Source: Helicobacter cynogastricus (GTDB taxonomy: Bacteria > Campylobacterota > Campylobacteria > Campylobacterales > Helicobacteraceae). From it: a stretch of DNA of 45,019 nt. Where the stretch lies: positions 1-45,019 of the forward strand of contig NZ_FZMQ01000008.1 in assembly GCF_900197855.1 (NCBI RefSeq), in the 5' to 3' direction. The translations under genes and the position numbers were made by a program. The stretch's first letter is position 1; each line of letters starts with the position of its first letter. The notes below the pieces were generated by a model. That model saw only the letters and a program-made list of their open reading frames with translations. It was not told the origin of the DNA and did no database searches. This document shows, one piece after another, positions 27,473 through 37,155 of this stretch.

Positions 27473-28194
27473 ACGCACATCTCAAGCAACTTATTGAAAT
27501 TTCGCATTTAGATAAAGATATCGAGGCTTTAGAGCCACAGATTCAAGCCAAACGCACGGATTTAGATAAGGCCCTCGCCCAACGCCAAAAACAACAAGCC
27601 GAGTATAGTGCCCTTGAAGAAGAAAAAGGAGGCTTAAAGCTCCAAATTAACAAAAATGAGCAAACCCTCCATGAGATCAACGCCAAGATTGATAGCATTC
27701 AAAAAAAGATTGCCCAAATCAAGTCTGAGCGCGAATTGCGCTCTTTGAGCATTGAGGAAGACATCACTAAAGAGCGGGCTAATCAAGCTAACAAAGAGAT
27801 CGAACGGCTAGAAAATGAGATCGCGCATAAAAACAGGTTGCAAGAGAAGTTAAAAGAGGACTTAGAAAAGTTAGCAGAGCAGATTAGCGCGCTTGAGCAA
27901 CGCGTAGAGGAGGACACGGCGACCATCAAAGCGCAACAGCAAGAGATTTTTCAAAACAAGCAAAATTTGGTTTTAAAAATGGATCGCAAGCTCATCGCTT
28001 TTTACGAGAGGATTCGCCGTTGGGCGGGCAATACTTGCGTGGTGCATGTGCGCAAGCAAGCCTGCGGGGGTTGTTTTATCCGTATCAATGATAAAACTTA
28101 CGCCGAAATTTTGCGCAGTCAAGACATTTTAACCTGCCCACATTGTGGGCGCATTCTTTATGCTAACCGCGAAGTGAGCGCTAATTCTCAATAA
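27469..28194 (+). CDS. flgZ: FlgZ: zinc-ribbon coiled-coil protein, sigma-54 chaperone
   Basis: 241 residues. Residues about 15-170 form a long, highly charged coiled coil. The C-terminus is a zinc ribbon with C199, C202, C223 and C226. The H. pylori homologue HP0958 stabilises RpoN and binds flaA mRNA, so it is needed for flagella. This places it functionally with flgS, flgI and flhA in this window. It starts inside the Nif3-like stop (ATGA overlap). No membrane or export signal is visible. Confidence 0.9.
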   Translation: MNAHLKQLIEISHLDKDIEALEPQIQAKRTDLDKALAQRQKQQAEYSALEEEKGGLKLQINKNEQTLHEINAKIDSIQKKIAQIKSERELRSLSIEEDITKERANQANKEIERLENEIAHKNRLQEKLKEDLEKLAEQISALEQRVEEDTATIKAQQQEIFQNKQNLVLKMDRKLIAFYERIRRWAGNTCVVHVRKQACGGCFIRINDKTYAEILRSQDILTCPHCGRILYANREVSANSQ

Positions 28195-28201
28195 AGTCTA
28201 T

Positions 28202-29356
28202 TTGGGCGTGTTGTGTATCGCCCATGCGATCGCTTTGCCCCTTATCGCGCTTTTACGCTTGCGCGCTAAATACAAACACTCTTTAACAGCGCGTTTTTTT
28301 GCCAAAGGGCATGCGTTGGATTTTAAGCCCATTTTGTGGTTTCATGCCTGCTCTTTTGGTGAGATCAAATCTTTAGAGCCTCTGTTGGCTAATTTTGACA
28401 AAACCCCCATTCTACTCACCACTACCACCCAAACCGGCTACAATCTTGCGCGCAACACTTATGCCAACAACTCCCATATCCAAGTGCGTTTTTTGCTCTT
28501 TGAGACTTTATTATGGCTTTGGCGCAAGGATTTAGATCGCCTCCAAAGTCTTGTGGTTACTGAGGCTGAGTTATGGTATCAGGTGTTTAGTTTGGCTAAA
28601 CAAGTGGGGGCGCAAACATTCTTGCTCAATGCGCGCATTTCCACGCGCTCCTATGGGCGTTACCAACGCTTTAGGGCTTTTTACACCCAACTCTTCAAGC
28701 AGATAGATAGAATCTACGCCCAAACCCCCCAAGATTTACAGAGATTGCGCGCACTGGGTGCACAACACCTCAAAATTTTCCCCAATCTCAAGCTTTTTAA
28801 CACCCCCAAAATCACCACGCACCACCCAAAACCCCCTAAACCTCTATTTTTAGCAGCAAGCACGCACCCGAGCGAAGAGACTCTGATTTTAAAGGCTTTT
28901 CTTGCTCTGCAAACTTCGGCTTTTTTGGCTATTGTTCCGCGCCACCCTGAGCGTTTTTTAAAAGTTAAAGAACTCTTGCAAAGTCAAAACCTTGATTTTG
29001 CGACATTCTTGCAAGAAGGGGTTACTTGGAGCAAGCAGATTCTACTTGTAGACGCGCTAGGGGTGCTCAATGATTTTTATGCTATTGCTGATGTGGTGAT
29101 CTTGGGGGGCTCTTTCGTCCCTGTGGGGGGGCATAACCCGCTTGAGCCTGCCTTTTTTCACACCAAACTTATTAGTGGCAAGCACATTTTTAACCAACAA
29201 GCCCTTTTTGCTTGCGTGCAAAATTATGTTTTGATCGAGCAAAACGCCTTAGAAGAAACTTTAAAGCGTGTCGATCAACTAAGCCCTAGCTACATTGACC
29301 AACAAGGGCATTCGATCCAAACACTGAGTAAGGCAATTTATGCAAGTAGCCTATAA
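28202..29356 (+). CDS. waaA: Kdo transferase (3-deoxy-D-manno-octulosonic acid transferase)
   Basis: 384 residues, GT30 family. It adds Kdo to lipid A precursor at the cytoplasmic face of the inner membrane. An N-terminal hydrophobic anchor, the LWFHACSFGEIKSLEPL segment near 48, VVTEAELWY near 120 and the C-terminal GSFVPVGGHNPLEPA signature near 302 are diagnostic. The listed start is TTG 28202 without a clear ribosome-binding site. The open frame and hydrophobic sequence continue upstream to 28178 (LNKVYLGV), so the true start may be earlier, for example the ATT at 28184. It overlaps the next gene by 17 bases. Confidence 0.9.
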   Translation: MGVLCIAHAIALPLIALLRLRAKYKHSLTARFFAKGHALDFKPILWFHACSFGEIKSLEPLLANFDKTPILLTTTTQTGYNLARNTYANNSHIQVRFLLFETLLWLWRKDLDRLQSLVVTEAELWYQVFSLAKQVGAQTFLLNARISTRSYGRYQRFRAFYTQLFKQIDRIYAQTPQDLQRLRALGAQHLKIFPNLKLFNTPKITTHHPKPPKPLFLAASTHPSEETLILKAFLALQTSAFLAIVPRHPERFLKVKELLQSQNLDFATFLQEGVTWSKQILLVDALGVLNDFYAIADVVILGGSFVPVGGHNPLEPAFFHTKLISGKHIFNQQALFACVQNYVLIEQNALEETLKRVDQLSPSYIDQQGHSIQTLSKAIYASSL

Positions 29357-30083
29357 GCTTCTAAGCGCACAAATGGGCATTTCACACAAACAGGCGAAAA
29401 AACTCATCGATTTGGGGCGTGTGTGTTTAGGGGGGTGTAAACTCACACTCGCGCGCCAATTATGCCCTCTGCAGAGCAAATTTGAGGTGCAAAACTCTAA
29501 GGTGCAAATTCTTTATCAAGATACAGACTGGTTATTTTTAAATAAGCCTGCTGGAGTGAATAGCTACGCTTTAGAAAAACAACACCCCCCCTACAAACTT
29601 TTACACCGCCTAGATTTGCCCACAACCGGAGTGCTCACCCTAGCCCAAAACCACGCCCACGCGCAAGGCTTAGAAGCCTTTAAAAAAAGAGCCGTGTATA
29701 AAGAATACATCGCTTTAGTGCAGGGTGTGATTAAAAAGCCCCAAACTCTGCGCATGCCCTTAAAAGTGCAAAAGAGCCATACAGAAGATCATAAGGGTTT
29801 TGTAAAAACCTTGCTCGATCCTGCTGGTCGCCCTGCTTGCACAAAAATCACCCCCCTGAAGCAATGCCAAAATAAAACCTTGCTTAAAGTGGTGATTACA
29901 ACTGGGATCACGCACCAAATCCGCGCGCATTTGAGCGCGCTGGGTTGTCCCATTGTGGGGGATGTGCTCTATGGGGGCAGGTCTCATCAATATTTTTTCT
30001 TGCATGCCCACCGCTTAAAGATTTTAGACCACCAAATAGAAGCCCCGCTCCCATTTTATTTTGAAGAGGAGTTAGCCCCTTGA
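29340..30083 (+). CDS. RluA-family RNA pseudouridine synthase
   Basis: 247 residues. An S4-like N-terminal region (about 1-60; GISHKQAKKLIDLGRV) is followed by the RluA catalytic domain. The signature HRLDLPTTG carries the catalytic Asp92. The TTGITHQIRAHLSALGCPIVGD motif group of the family is present. It converts uridine to pseudouridine in rRNA or tRNA; which site cannot be told from sequence alone. It is encoded between waaA and lgt with overlaps on both sides, as in H. pylori (HP0956). It is slightly short for an RluD-type enzyme. Confidence 0.88.
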   Translation: MQVAYKLLSAQMGISHKQAKKLIDLGRVCLGGCKLTLARQLCPLQSKFEVQNSKVQILYQDTDWLFLNKPAGVNSYALEKQHPPYKLLHRLDLPTTGVLTLAQNHAHAQGLEAFKKRAVYKEYIALVQGVIKKPQTLRMPLKVQKSHTEDHKGFVKTLLDPAGRPACTKITPLKQCQNKTLLKVVITTGITHQIRAHLSALGCPIVGDVLYGGRSHQYFFLHAHRLKILDHQIEAPLPFYFEEELAP

Positions 30084-30913
30084 GCTTTTGGAACACAATT
30101 TATAGCCATTTTAGTCCGATCGCCTTTAGTCTCTTTGGGATCAATGTTCATTGGTATGGAATTGCCTATGTGAGTGCCTTGCTTATAGCTTTTTTTGTGG
30201 CTTTGCGCGCTATCAAAAAAGACCCCGTGCGTTTTCCCGTCTCTAGGTCTCTTTTTGAGAGTTATTTTCTCTATGCAGAAGTGGGCGTGATTTTGGGGGC
30301 GCGCTTGGGTTATATTTTAGTTTATGACCCCAACACACTCTACTATCTCAAAGCCCCTTGGCAAATTTTTAACCCCTTTTATGAGGGAGAATTTGTAGGG
30401 ATTCGTGGGATGAGTTACCATGGGGGTTTGGTGGGGTTTTTGATCGCTTCTTTGCTTTTTAGCAAGATCAAACAGCAGAATTTTTTGATCTATCTGGATC
30501 TCATCGCCATTTCCTTGCCACTAGGCTATGTCTTTGGGCGCATTGGCAATTTTCTCAATCAAGAGCTCTTTGGGCGCGTTGTCCCTCAAGGGGATGCTTT
30601 TGGGCAGAAGATTGGGATTTTAGTCGATGGGGTTTTGCGCTACCCTAGCCAACTCATCGAGGCTTTTTTAGAGGGGGTAGTGCTCTTTTTTGTGGTGATG
30701 GTGGCTAAAAGATTTACTTCTGCTCCGGGCATGCTCATGGTGGTCTATGGTTTGGGGTATTCGCTTGCGCGCTTTGTCTCTGAGTATTACCGCGAAGCAG
30801 ATGTGCAAATGGGGTATTATTTTTGGCATCTGAGCATGGGACAAATTTTAAGCCTAGTGATGGCCGGGATTTCTTTAGGGCTGTGGGGTTATGTTGCGTG
30901 GAAAAAAGATTAA
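30080..30913 (+). CDS. lgt: Prolipoprotein diacylglyceryl transferase
   Basis: 277 residues. This integral membrane enzyme attaches diacylglycerol to the lipobox cysteine of prolipoproteins. The signature RGMSYHGGLVGFL near residues 111-123 and GRIGNFLNQELFGR near 155 are seen, along with about seven membrane helices. It starts with TTG at 30080, overlapping the upstream stop (TTGA). The alignment with H. pylori Lgt (NAWNTIYDQFNPIAFS-like start) supports this start. A client is the lipoprotein at 38262. Confidence 0.95.
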   Translation: MSFWNTIYSHFSPIAFSLFGINVHWYGIAYVSALLIAFFVALRAIKKDPVRFPVSRSLFESYFLYAEVGVILGARLGYILVYDPNTLYYLKAPWQIFNPFYEGEFVGIRGMSYHGGLVGFLIASLLFSKIKQQNFLIYLDLIAISLPLGYVFGRIGNFLNQELFGRVVPQGDAFGQKIGILVDGVLRYPSQLIEAFLEGVVLFFVVMVAKRFTSAPGMLMVVYGLGYSLARFVSEYYREADVQMGYYFWHLSMGQILSLVMAGISLGLWGYVAWKKD

Positions 30914-30928
30914 GTAAGTTTAGTTAGA

Positions 30929-31975
30929 ATGTCTGGCATGGAATTTTTAAAATACTTCTTGGTGTTTGTGCTTTGCTTGGGGAGTTTGCAAGCAGAAAAG
31001 ATCGAAGACATTGCTAACATCGTGGGTGTGCGCGATAACCAGCTGGTGGGCTATGGGCTTGTGATTGGCTTGAATGGCACGGGGGATAAATCCGGCTCTA
31101 AATTCACCATGCAGTCTATCGCCAATATGCTAGAGAGCGTGAATGTTAAAGTTTCGCCTAATGATATCGCTTCTAAAAATGTGGCTGCGGTGATGATCAC
31201 CGCGTCCTTGCCCTCTTTTGCACGGCAGGGGGATAAAATTGACATTCAAATCTCTTCTATAGGGGATGCTAAATCTATCAATCATGGGGTTTTGGTGATG
31301 ACTCCCCTGACAGCCATTGATGGAAACATTTATGCTATTGCTCAAGGAAGCGTGAGTTTGGGCAACTCGGCTAATCAACTCTCGGGTATCATCATCAATG
31401 GAGCGACCATTGAGCGCGAAGTTTCTTACGATCTCTACCATAAAAATGGTATGACCTTGAGTCTTAAAAAACCTAATTTTAAAAACGCGGTTAAAATCCA
31501 AGAAGCACTCAATAGAACCTTTAAAGAAAAGGTAGCCCTAGCTATCGATCCCAAAACTATCAAACTTAAAAAACCCGAAAACCTTACAATGGTGGAGTTT
31601 TTAGCCTTGATTCAAGAGGTGAATATCAATTACAGCCACCAAAATAAGATTATTATCGATGAAAAATCTGGCACCGTTGTTGCTGGAGTGGACATTGTGG
31701 TGCACCCGGTGGTGGTAACCAGTGGGGATGTTACCATTAAAATCACTAATGAGCTTTTAGAGCCCAAGAAGGGCAAGGCCAAAAAGGATATTCAAAAGCT
31801 AGGGCCTGAAACCATGTTTGATACAAAAGAAAATATCCTAAGTGCGCAAAAAGCGACCATTGCAAGCGTGGTCAAAGCCTTACAAAAAATTGGGGTGAGT
31901 CCTAAGGGGATTGTCTCCATCTTAGAGGCGATGAAAAAAGGGGGGGCCATCAGTGCAGAAATGGAGGTCATATGA
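30929..31975 (+). CDS. flgI: Flagellar P-ring protein FlgI
   Basis: 348 residues with a Sec signal peptide (residues about 1-22, ending SLQA). The highly conserved [18 protein letters not shown] and [10 protein letters not shown] segments of mature FlgI follow. It forms the P-ring around the flagellar rod in the periplasm. The C-terminus ends in the usual [19 protein letters not shown]7 run after A6 (about 31934-31946) lies near the 3' end. The start could be Met1 or Met4. It overlaps the next gene by four bases. Confidence 0.96.
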   Translation: MSGMEFLKYFLVFVLCLGSLQAEKIEDIANIVGVRDNQLVGYGLVIGLNGTGDKSGSKFTMQSIANMLESVNVKVSPNDIASKNVAAVMITASLPSFARQGDKIDIQISSIGDAKSINHGVLVMTPLTAIDGNIYAIAQGSVSLGNSANQLSGIIINGATIEREVSYDLYHKNGMTLSLKKPNFKNAVKIQEALNRTFKEKVALAIDPKTIKLKKPENLTMVEFLALIQEVNINYSHQNKIIIDEKSGTVVAGVDIVVHPVVVTSGDVTIKITNELLEPKKGKAKKDIQKLGPETMFDTKENILSAQKATIASVVKALQKIGVSPKGIVSILEAMKKGGAISAEMEVI

Positions 31976-32274
31976 TTAAAAATAACTTAGATATTTATAA
32001 CAGCTACCTAGCCAATAAACTCGATGCTAAAAAGTTAAAGGGTGATGATAGCAAGCTTAAGGAGCAAACCGATGCCTTTGAGTCCTTGTTGCTCAAATTT
32101 ATGCTCGATACGGCTCTCAAATTAGATAACCCTCTCTACCCCAAACAAGCCGGGAGCGAGATTTACGAGTCTATGTACAAAGATTCTCTATCTAACCAAC
32201 TCAGCGGACACTTTGGCTATAGCGAACTTCTTTTTAATTTTCTTAAGGCACAAGAAGAGCAGAAGAAAGGTTGA
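31972..32274 (+). CDS. FlgJ N-domain-like flagellar rod-binding protein
   Basis: 100 residues, matching only the rod-binding N-terminal domain of Flg[28 protein letters not shown] followed by [18 protein letters not shown]. It lacks the muramidase domain of gamma-proteobacterial FlgJ. It would act as a cap or scaffold for rod assembly between FlgI and the histidine kinase FlgS. The ATG overlaps the flgI stop with GGAGG just before it. H. pylori has a similar short gene in the same place (HP0245). Confidence 0.85.
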   Translation: MIKNNLDIYNSYLANKLDAKKLKGDDSKLKEQTDAFESLLLKFMLDTALKLDNPLYPKQAGSEIYESMYKDSLSNQLSGHFGYSELLFNFLKAQEEQKKG

Positions 32275-33320
32275 GAGTGGCATCTGACAACCATGAAGAA
32301 GAGGGAATTTTACATAAGATTGGCGATCGCCAAGAGCTCTTGGCTTTGCTCAATGAGTTTATTTTGCAGAGTTATCGCGTTGAAAAGGAGTTTAAAGATT
32401 ATAAAGCCCTATATGAGTGGGTGATTGAGATTCTGCCCCAAGCCATTTGGGTGCTCAATGAAAATAAGAGTTTTTTCTATAAGAATAGTAAAGCACTAGA
32501 GAATCAAGACATCTTTGAAAAAGCGCGGGCGTTGGATTTTAATACAGAAATCGAACACGAGGGCAAAAACTACCTTTTTCAGCATAATAAGATACAGGGT
32601 AAAGAGATCATCACTGCTACAGACATTACCAAGCAAAAACGCCAAGAGAGATTAGTTTCTATGGGCAAGATTTCCGCCCATTTAGCCCATGAAATCCGTA
32701 ACCCTGTAGGCTCTATTTCTCTGCTGACTTCGGTATTACTCAAAAAAGTAGACCCCAAAATACAACCCATTGTCTTTGAGTTACAAAAATCCCTTTGGCG
32801 TGTGGAGCGCATTATCAAGGCTACTTTGCTTTTTTCTAAAGGTGTGCATGCTAATAGGGTGGTCCAAAGTCTAAGTTTACTTGAAGATGAGATCACAGAA
32901 GCACTCAATCAATACACCTACACTAAAGAGATCACCCTAAAAACGCAGATCGCTCCCATCAGCGCGCACTACGACCTGAGCTTACTGAGTATCGCCTTGC
33001 AAAATTTCCTTTATAACGCCATTGATGCCATTGAAGAGGGAGCTCAAGATGAGGGGGTGATTGAGGTGCGGATTTTTGAAGAGGGAGAGTGGATAGTGTG
33101 CCATATTCAAGATGATGGCAAGGAAGTGTTGGATAAAGAATTGCTTTTTGAGCCCTTTGAAACCACCAAGTTAAAGGGCAATGGTTTAGGCTTGGCCCTC
33201 TCTTTGCAAGTTGTAGAAGCGCATGGAGGCAAGATCACCTTGCTAGATACAGAAGAGAAAATTTTTGAAATCCGCTTTTTAAGGGATTTGGAGCAATCCT
33301 CTAAGGGAGAAAATCACTAA
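32271..33320 (+). CDS. flgS: Sensor histidine kinase FlgS (sigma-54 flagellar control)
   Basis: 349 residues, soluble, without membrane helices. A PAS-like region at about 45-125 precedes the dimerisation helix with phospho-acceptor His140 in [12 protein letters not shown]. The ATPase domain follows, with the N-box ([12 protein letters not shown]), a D-D-G segment and the G-box [18 protein letters not shown]. In Helicobacter, FlgS phosphorylates FlgR to switch on RpoN-dependent rod and hook genes, and it has been linked to acid response. FlgR and RpoN are not in this window, but the RpoN chaperone gene flgZ is. The start is TTG at 32271, overlapping the upstream stop. Its stop abuts the convergent waaL stop with no spacer. 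Confidence 0.92.
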   Translation: MRVASDNHEEEGILHKIGDRQELLALLNEFILQSYRVEKEFKDYKALYEWVIEILPQAIWVLNENKSFFYKNSKALENQDIFEKARALDFNTEIEHEGKNYLFQHNKIQGKEIITATDITKQKRQERLVSMGKISAHLAHEIRNPVGSISLLTSVLLKKVDPKIQPIVFELQKSLWRVERIIKATLLFSKGVHANRVVQSLSLLEDEITEALNQYTYTKEITLKTQIAPISAHYDLSLLSIALQNFLYNAIDAIEEGAQDEGVIEVRIFEEGEWIVCHIQDDGKEVLDKELLFEPFETTKLKGNGLGLALSLQVVEAHGGKITLLDTEEKIFEIRFLRDLEQSSKGENH

Positions 33321-34571
33321 TCAGGCGCGTTGTGGCTTGGCAGATTGTGTAGCTATAACACCCAAAGCCACAATACCTATAAAAAAACTCCCCTCAGTAA
33401 AAAAGGAGAAGGGATCAAAACCCATAGCAAACACCATGTAAAAGACCAACATGCTTAACACAAGCAAAGAAACTTGAGGATTAATGGTGACTCGTCGCCA
33501 AAAAAAAAGCCACACCACTGCCCAAAATAAAAGAAGCACCCCCACACCCACTAAACCCCTACCGGCCAAAGTGTTGAGAATCTCATTTTCATACTTTTCC
33601 GCACAATTAATATCTTCTGCTTTTCTATAGGAATGCGCCAAAGCTAAAATCTCGGATAGTCGTTTACACTTGGTGCTCGGACTCATGCCAAAAATAGGCG
33701 AAAGACGCATAATAGCAATAGCAACTTTCCAGCGCGCGAGGCGTAGACCCGTGCTGGTATTAGGGTCTTTTTGGGCATAGAGTTTGAGATCGTAGCTAAA
33801 CGAATCGGTGGCTGACCTAGCAGTTTGTAAAACCCCTCGGTTTTCTAGGAAATGATCAAGAGCAAACAAACTAGCAAAACCTAAAATAATGGCTAGCATG
33901 TAGGGTAAGGCGCGCAAGGATTTTTGGACATACAACACCAACACAGAAAGGGCGAAAAAACCGACAAAAAAGGCGGTCATCGCACTGCGAGTTCCGCTGA
34001 AAAGCACGACCACAAAACCTAACAAGAGGGCTACACTAAAAAGTATCTTTTCATGGCGTTTTTCAGAATAAAGTGCGTAGATATAGCACCCAAAAATGGC
34101 GATGCTGGTGAGCACAACAAAAGCCATGATGCTACTCCAACCACTCACCCGCCCTATATCCAAAAAAATCCTTTGAATCAGGGCGATGCTTCCATTGAGC
34201 GCGCAAGCGATTGCCATGCTTTGAAAAATCCATGTTTGCTTGAGATTTAAATTAGCCCCACTCAAACACACCAAAATAACCGCCCCAAAAACATAGATTA
34301 AAGGCATTTCTAAGGTAGGCAAATTGTAACGCCAACTAGCCAAATCGCCTTGAATAAAGAGAGGAGGCAGTGCGCTTAAGAACATAAGTACACATGCCAG
34401 TGCTAACCATCTAAGACCCTTAGAAAGTTTTAAGGGGGGTTTCCAGGTAAAATAATAAACAAGCGCACTGAGCACAAGTACAACGATCAGGGCGTGAGCA
34501 CCAGCCCTTTTAAAAGAGAGTAAGAAAAATAGGGAAAAGAGAAAACTAAAGGCATGAGAAACCCAAGGCAT
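33321..34571 (-). CDS. waaL: O-antigen ligase WaaL
   Basis: 416 residues with about 11-12 hydrophobic segments and one large periplasmic loop (about residues 240-335). The loop carries TSTGLRLARWKVAIAIM and the following LSPIFGMSPS, the Wzy_C-type signature region. WaaL joins undecaprenyl-linked O-antigen to lipid A-core on the periplasmic side. The order rpsO-waaL matches H. pylori HP1040-HP1039. The ATG overlaps the rpsO stop by one base (TAATG), so LPS ligase synthesis is likely coupled to a ribosomal protein gene. It is convergent with flgS, with directly abutting stop codons. Confidence 0.87.
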   Translation of the reverse strand: MPWVSHAFSFLFSLFFLLSFKRAGAHALIVVLVLSALVYYFTWKPPLKLSKGLRWLALACVLMFLSALPPLFIQGDLASWRYNLPTLEMPLIYVFGAVILVCLSGANLNLKQTWIFQSMAIACALNGSIALIQRIFLDIGRVSGWSSIMAFVVLTSIAIFGCYIYALYSEKRHEKILFSVALLLGFVVVLFSGTRSAMTAFFVGFFALSVLVLYVQKSLRALPYMLAIILGFASLFALDHFLENRGVLQTARSATDSFSYDLKLYAQKDPNTSTGLRLARWKVAIAIMRLSPIFGMSPSTKCKRLSEILALAHSYRKAEDINCAEKYENEILNTLAGRGLVGVGVLLLFWAVVWLFFWRRVTINPQVSLLVLSMLVFYMVFAMGFDPFSFFTEGSFFIGIVALGVIATQSAKPQRA

Positions 34572-34843
34572 TAACGATTCTTAATACCTAACGCGCCAAT
34601 AAGCTCCATGTAACGATCATGATGAGTGTTTTTAAGGTATTTAAGAAGATTTTTGCGATGCCCCACTAGCTTAAGAAGCCCTAAACGACTGGAATGATCT
34701 TTGGGATTATGTTTTAAATGGGTGGTTAAATCCGCAATTCTACGACTCAAAAGTGCGATCTGCACTTCACAAGAACCCGTGTCATTTTCCTGACGGGCAA
34801 ACTGCCTAATAATTTCTTGTTTTTTCTCCGTATTTAAAGCCAT
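34571..34843 (-). CDS. rpsO: 30S ribosomal protein S15
   Basis: 90 residues, exactly the family length. The [23 protein letters not shown] and [22 protein letters not shown] segments are diagnostic of S15, which binds 16S rRNA early in assembly. AGGAGGTCTCC before the ATG is a strong ribosome-binding site. A TATAAT lies 34 bases upstream on the same strand. Transcription is divergent from flhA. Confidence 0.98.
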   Translation of the reverse strand: MALNTEKKQEIIRQFARQENDTGSCEVQIALLSRRIADLTTHLKHNPKDHSSRLGLLKLVGHRKNLLKYLKNTHHDRYMELIGALGIKNR

Positions 34844-34876
34844 GGAGACCTCCTATAGGAATTTAGATAAGTGGGC

Positions 34877-34882
34877 ATTATA
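34877..34882 (-). promoter_or_regulatory. -10 element TATAAT upstream of rpsO
   Basis: The reverse complement reads GGTTATAATGCC, 34 bases before the rpsO start. A TTGACT eight bases upstream of it is too close to serve as its -35 box. The region is A/T-rich and is shared with the divergent flhA gene. Confidence 0.55.
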
Positions 34883-34948
34883 ACCTAAAAAGTCAAAATT
34901 TACACGAAAAATTGTAAAATAGTGCAAATTTACAAGCAGGGAGTAGAG

Positions 34949-37147
34949 TTGGCGCGCGACAAACAAAAGGGTCTTCTAAAAAAAGCCTTTCCTTTTTTTA
35001 GGGAGCTGTCTCGCTCTAAAGATTTGACCGTGGTCGCCTTTGTGATCGCCATTTTGGGGATCATCATCGTGCCTCTGCCTCCCTTTTTATTGGATTTTCT
35101 GCTCACTATTTCTATCGCCCTTTCTGTGCTCATTATTTTAATCGGACTTTACATCACCAAGCCCACCGATTTTAGCGCCTTCCCTACTTTGCTGCTCATC
35201 GTAACGCTTTATCGCCTCGCGCTCAATGTCGCCACCACACGCATGATTTTAACAGAGGGCTACAAAGGACCTAGTGCGGTCAGCGATATTATTAGTGCCT
35301 TTGGGGAATTTACTGTCAGTGGGAATTATGTTATTGGGACGATCATTTTTAGTATTTTGGTGCTGGTTAATCTTTTGGTAGTAACTAATGGCTCTACGCG
35401 GGTTACTGAGGTGCGCGCGCGCTTTGCTTTGGATGCGATGCCCGGAAAACAAATGGCCATCGATGCGGATTTAAACTCCGGGCTCATTGATAGCGATGAG
35501 GCCAAAAAACGCCGTGCGGCCCTCACTCAAGAGGCGGATTTTTACGGCGCGATGGATGGAGCAAGCAAGTTTGTTAAGGGCGATGCGATCGCTTCAATTA
35601 TCATCACCTTGATTAATATTATCGGGGGTTTTTTGGTAGGAGTCTTCCAGAGGGACATGACCATGTCTTATAGTGCCTCTACTTTCACGATTTTAACCAT
35701 TGGAGATGGCTTGGTGGGACAAATTCCTGCGCTCATCATCGCCACGGCTACGGGCATTGTCGCCACACGCACCACTCAGCACGAAGAAGAGAATTTTGCT
35801 AGCAAGCTCATCACCCAACTTACCGATAAAAGTAAGACTTTGGTCATTGTGGGCTGTATCTTATTGCTCTTTGCGAGCGTGCCCGGCTTGCCTACCTTTT
35901 CGCTTGCCTTTGTGGGGAGTTTGTTTTTATTCATTGCGTGGCTGATTTCACGCGAAGGCAAAGACAACCTCTTTAGTAAGTTCGAAAAGTGGTTGAGTAA
36001 AAAAACGGGGGTAGATCTCTCTACTAGAGTTACTACACAGGTAGAGCAAGCCCCCATAACGCGCCCCCAAAAAAGCGCGGAGGAAATCAAAAAAGAAGAA
36101 GAGCAAGCCATTAATGAGGTGCTTAAAATTGAGTTTTTGGAGTTGGCATTGGGTTACCAACTTATCTCCCTAGCCGATGTCAAGCAGGGGGGGGATTTGC
36201 TCGAGCGCATTCGTGGCATTCGTAAGAAAATTGCCAGTGATTACGGCTTTTTAATGCCTCAAATCCGTATTAGAGATAATCTCCAACTCCCCCCCACCCA
36301 CTATGAGATCAAGCTTAAAGGAGTGAGTATTGGAGATGGGAGCGTGATGCCCGATCGTTTCTTGGCCATGAATACGGGCTTTGCAGGAAAGGAAATTGAA
36401 GGCATTCCTACCAAAGAGCCCGCCTTTGGCATGGACGCGCTTTGGATTGAGCCCAAAGACAAAGAAGAGGCGATCATTCAGGGTTATACCATCATTGACC
36501 CCTCCACGGTGATTGCCACACACACTAGCGAGCTGGTCAAAAATTACGCCGAAGAGTTTATTACAAAAGATGAAGTCAAATCCCTTTTAGAACGCTTGGC
36601 TAATGACTACCCTGCCATTGTTGAGGAGGCTAAGAAAATCCCTACTGGAGTGATTCGCTCTGTGTTGCAAGAACTCTTACATGAGAAAATCCCCATTAGG
36701 GACATGCTCACCATTTTAGAGACTATCACTGACATCGCCCCTAGCGTGCAAAATGACATCACCATCTTGACCGAACAGGTGCGCGCGCGCCTCTCTAGAG
36801 TCATCACTAATATTTTTAAATCTGAGGACGGCACGCTTAAATTACTCACCCTAGGCACAGCCACCGAGCAATTTTTGCTCAATAAGCTCAAAGATCAGAC
36901 CTCGGGAAAATTCTTACTGCTAAACGCGACCGAAATGCAGCAACTCATTGAAAATATCTCTGCTGAGTCGATGAAAATTTTACAACGCGGGATTGCTCCG
37001 GTGATTCTCATTGTTGATCCGGAGTTGCGCCGCCCCCTCTCTACTAAAATGGAACAATTCAAGATTGACATTGTGGTCTTAAGCCATGCCGAGCTAGACA
37101 CCAATGCCAAATACGAAGTTTTGGGCACAATTAATATTAATTTTTAA
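34949..37147 (+). CDS. flhA: Flagellar export gate protein FlhA
   Basis: 732 residues from TTG at 34949, chosen because GGGAG lies six bases upstream and the N-terminus [17 protein letters not shown] aligns with H. pylori FlhA. A GTG at 34922 would add nine residues. The N-terminal half has about eight membrane helices with the [16 protein letters not shown] and [17 protein letters not shown] segments of the FHIPEP family. The C-terminal cytoplasmic domain (about 350-732) binds chaperones and substrates. FlhA forms the nonameric ring of the flagellar type III export gate. A G8 run at 36187-36194 lies inside the coding region and could slip. Confidence 0.96.
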   Translation: MARDKQKGLLKKAFPFFRELSRSKDLTVVAFVIAILGIIIVPLPPFLLDFLLTISIALSVLIILIGLYITKPTDFSAFPTLLLIVTLYRLALNVATTRMILTEGYKGPSAVSDIISAFGEFTVSGNYVIGTIIFSILVLVNLLVVTNGSTRVTEVRARFALDAMPGKQMAIDADLNSGLIDSDEAKKRRAALTQEADFYGAMDGASKFVKGDAIASIIITLINIIGGFLVGVFQRDMTMSYSASTFTILTIGDGLVGQIPALIIATATGIVATRTTQHEEENFASKLITQLTDKSKTLVIVGCILLLFASVPGLPTFSLAFVGSLFLFIAWLISREGKDNLFSKFEKWLSKKTGVDLSTRVTTQVEQAPITRPQKSAEEIKKEEEQAINEVLKIEFLELALGYQLISLADVKQGGDLLERIRGIRKKIASDYGFLMPQIRIRDNLQLPPTHYEIKLKGVSIGDGSVMPDRFLAMNTGFAGKEIEGIPTKEPAFGMDALWIEPKDKEEAIIQGYTIIDPSTVIATHTSELVKNYAEEFITKDEVKSLLERLANDYPAIVEEAKKIPTGVIRSVLQELLHEKIPIRDMLTILETITDIAPSVQNDITILTEQVRARLSRVITNIFKSEDGTLKLLTLGTATEQFLLNKLKDQTSGKFLLLNATEMQQLIENISAESMKILQRGIAPVILIVDPELRRPLSTKMEQFKIDIVVLSHAELDTNAKYEVLGTININF
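36187..36194 (+). repeat. G8 homopolymer inside flhA
   Basis: Eight consecutive G cover parts of the codons for KQGGDL in FlhA, near residue 414. It is in frame at this length. It is the longest internal homopolymer I noticed in a coding region of the window apart from the terminal C11, and a candidate slippage site. Confidence 0.85.
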
Positions 37148-37155
37148 GGAAATTC

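Noticed and set aside
34922-34948. GTG at 34922 as the flhA start.
   Set aside because: The TTG at 34949 has a better ribosome-binding site, and its N-terminus aligns with H. pylori FlhA; the extra nine residues have no counterpart.
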